A DNA stretch of 6,727 nt from Thalassolituus sp. (GTDB taxonomy: Bacteria; Pseudomonadota; Gammaproteobacteria; Pseudomonadales; Oceanobacteraceae): assembly GCA_029212275.1 (NCBI GenBank), contig JARGOI010000133.1, positions 1 to 6,727 on the forward strand. Reading direction: 5' to 3'. Below, in pieces: positions 5,808 through 6,727 of this stretch (position 1 is its first letter; each line of letters begins with the position of its first letter). Made by a program: the position numbers and the translations under genes. Below the pieces are notes generated by a model that had not been told where the DNA came from, searched no databases, and was given only the letters and a program-made list of their open reading frames with translations.

Positions 5808-5839
5808 TTGTGCTTAAACTATCATGAGTATAGTATAAC
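5808..5839 (+). promoter_or_regulatory. Candidate promoter of the DUF2892 gene
   Basis: TTGTGC (5808-5813) with TAGTAT (5831-5836) at 17 bp is one reading. TATAAC (5834-5839) is a better -10, but its spacing to TTGTGC is 20 bp. An imperfect repeat, actat (5818-5822) and atagt (5830-5834), lies in the spacer. The region is very AT-rich, which makes false positives likely. Confidence 0.3.
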
Positions 5840-5851
5840 TAATTAGTTATA
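5834..5851. promoter_or_regulatory. 18-bp perfect palindrome, possible operator
   Basis: The sequence tataactaa followed directly by ttagttata is a perfect 18-bp palindrome. It overlaps the -10/start-site region expected for the downstream gene and ends 19 bp before its ATG. The position suits a repressor site. No regulator gene is present in the window, so the binding protein is unknown. Confidence 0.45.
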
Positions 5852-5870
5852 TATAAATATAGGTGTTTAG

Positions 5871-6071
5871 ATGAATATTGACCGTATGGTGTTCGCAATT
5901 GCAGGCACGTTTATTTTGCTCAGTTTAGTGCTGTCACAAGCTCACTCTGAGAATTGGCTTTGGTTTACCGCGTTTGTTGGAGCAAATATGTTACAGGCTG
6001 CCTTTACGGGATTTTGTCCCCTAGCAAAAATACTGAAGTCGCTAGGTCTTAATCCGGGAAAGGCGTTTTAA
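5871..6071 (+). CDS. DUF2892 (YgaP-type) small inner-membrane protein
   Basis: This 66-residue protein has two predicted membrane helices, about residues 6-24 and 29-47, joined by a short HSEN turn. The start MNIDR, the WLWFTAFVGANMLQAAFTGFCP segment (its end, FTGFCP, at about 45-50) and the following ILKSLG are typical of DUF2892 proteins. That family includes the membrane portion of E. coli YgaP, where it is fused to a rhodanese domain. Here it stands alone, with no rhodanese in the window. The molecular role of the stand-alone form is not established; a link to sulfur metabolism is suggested only by YgaP-like relatives. AGGTG at 5861-5865, 5 bases before the ATG, supports the start. It is divergent from alaS, and a palindrome lies just upstream, so it may have its own regulator. 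The family assignment is fairly secure. Confidence 0.85.
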   Translation: MNIDRMVFAIAGTFILLSLVLSQAHSENWLWFTAFVGANMLQAAFTGFCPLAKILKSLGLNPGKAF

Positions 6072-6078
6072 AAATATT

Positions 6079-6104
6079 TATACTTTTTATACAGGAAAAG
6101 TATA
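6079..6104. terminator. 9-bp inverted repeat after the DUF2892 gene (terminator or operator)
   Basis: The arms tatactttt (6079-6087) and aaaagtata (6096-6104) are perfectly complementary with an 8-nt loop, 7 bases after the stop. The stem is nearly all A/T and only a short TTT follows, so it would be a weak terminator. It also covers the -35 region of the next gene's candidate promoter and could be a protein-binding site instead. Confidence 0.4.
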
Positions 6105-6114
6105 TTTCGATGAG

Positions 6115-6120
6115 TATAAT
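6115..6120 (+). promoter_or_regulatory. Consensus -10 box ahead of the exported-protein gene
   Basis: A perfect TATAAT is followed by a GCGC discriminator and lies 26 bp before the ATG at 6147. The -35 position at 17 bp (6092-6097) reads CAGGAA, a poor match, so activity may need an activator bound near the inverted repeat at 6079-6104. Confidence 0.45.
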
Positions 6121-6146
6121 GCGCAAAAAATCAACTGGACGATATT

Positions 6147-6727
6147 ATGCGCATTATTCTCACCTCTATCTTTTCATTGGCAATTTTTTGCGGCGCATCT
6201 CTTGCAACACATGCTGAAGAATGGCCAGCATACCCAAAGTCTTTGCCTCAATTTCAATATGAAGGCGATGCATTAAAACAAGCTTGGCCAAAGCTCAGTG
6301 CAATTACTGGAGCTGAATATCCTGACGAAGCATGGATACAACGCACTCTCGCCAAATATCCTCTGTTAAATGAAAAAGTGAAGGAGCTGAGTCAACTCGA
6401 ATCTAGCCATCCAGCAGTTCAAGCGCTAAAAAATAATGATTACACTCCTCTGGCAACCGCGCTTCAGGACATATGGCGCTTGCATTTTTCTGGTAACTTT
6501 CAACAAGCCTATATCAAAGGTGCCGAACTGACCTCTCTGGGAATGATTCCTGCCGTTTATTCGCGCTTGATGAATGCTTCATTGCTAATTAAAGATGACG
6601 AAGAACGTATGAACGCGTTTAAAGCGATTCAGAGTCTTTCAGAAGCAGGCTTAGAGTTATTACCAGGATACTTTTTTGGCGAATTTGGTTTAGCCTTTGC
6701 AAAAGCGCGAATGTTAGAAATGATGTC
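6147..6727 (+). CDS. Exported protein of unknown function, 5' part only
   Basis: An open frame runs from ATG 6147 through 193 complete codons to the window edge with no stop, so the C-terminus lies outside. The first 23 residues form a signal peptide: MR, a hydrophobic core, then LATHA before EE, a plausible signal peptidase I site. The C15 context (AIFC) does not fit a lipobox, so a periplasmic or secreted protein is likelier than a lipoprotein. The mature part starts with an aromatic/proline-rich stretch (WPAYPKSLPQF) and then becomes mainly helical, as in TPR-like repeat proteins, with several alanine-rich amphipathic segments. I do not recognise the family. GGA at 6137-6139 is a weak ribosome-binding site at good spacing, and a consensus -10 box is at 6115-6120. 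Whether it works with the DUF2892 gene is unknown. Confidence 0.8.
   Translation, partial: MRIILTSIFSLAIFCGASLATHAEEWPAYPKSLPQFQYEGDALKQAWPKLSAITGAEYPDEAWIQRTLAKYPLLNEKVKELSQLESSHPAVQALKNNDYTPLATALQDIWRLHFSGNFQQAYIKGAELTSLGMIPAVYSRLMNASLLIKDDEERMNAFKAIQSLSEAGLELLPGYFFGEFGLAFAKARMLEMM

Overview
This window is a conserved housekeeping neighbourhood of a gammaproteobacterium. The minus-strand order alaS, lysC, csrA, tRNA-Ser(GCU), two tRNA-Arg(ACG) matches the arrangement I know from pseudomonads and Oceanospirillales. Enteric bacteria share the alaS-csrA-serV-argV core but lack lysC at this site. Moderate GC, near-consensus CsrA and AlaS, and a LysC of the Pseudomonas type suggest a marine Oceanospirillales-like organism. 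That genus-level guess is weak.

Layout: 12-572 (+) is a small membrane-anchored protein of unknown function. 573-782 has no protein gene. It holds a tRNA-Arg 3'-end fragment, a 57-bp GC-rich insertion exactly in the T-loop of that tRNA-like sequence, and a 37-bp near-perfect direct repeat that recurs over the 3' end of the neighbouring intact tRNA. 783-1182 (-) carries two identical tRNA-Arg genes and one tRNA-Ser, each unit preceded by a promoter with a GC-rich discriminator of the type usually under growth-rate or stringent control. 1250-1444 (-) is csrA, with a leader rich in GGA motifs. 1614-2852 (-) is lysC (aspartokinase), closed by a hairpin plus T-run terminator. 3091-5715 (-) is alaS, complete with editing centre. 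5716-5870 is an AT-rich divergent promoter region with several inverted repeats, including an 18-bp perfect palindrome. 5871-6071 (+) is a DUF2892-type two-helix membrane protein. 6147 to the window end (+) is the 5' part of an exported protein of unknown function.

The minus-strand genes centre on translation and its regulation: alanine charging, tRNA supply, and the global post-transcriptional regulator CsrA. LysC feeds the aspartate-family amino acids. I do not see a new multi-gene system. The most unusual feature is the interrupted tRNA-Arg remnant with flanking direct repeats at 591-800. It looks either like a tRNA-derived dispersed repeat or like the scar of a tRNA-targeted integration. 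The next most interesting signals are the GGA-rich csrA leader and the palindromes in the alaS/DUF2892 divergent promoter region.
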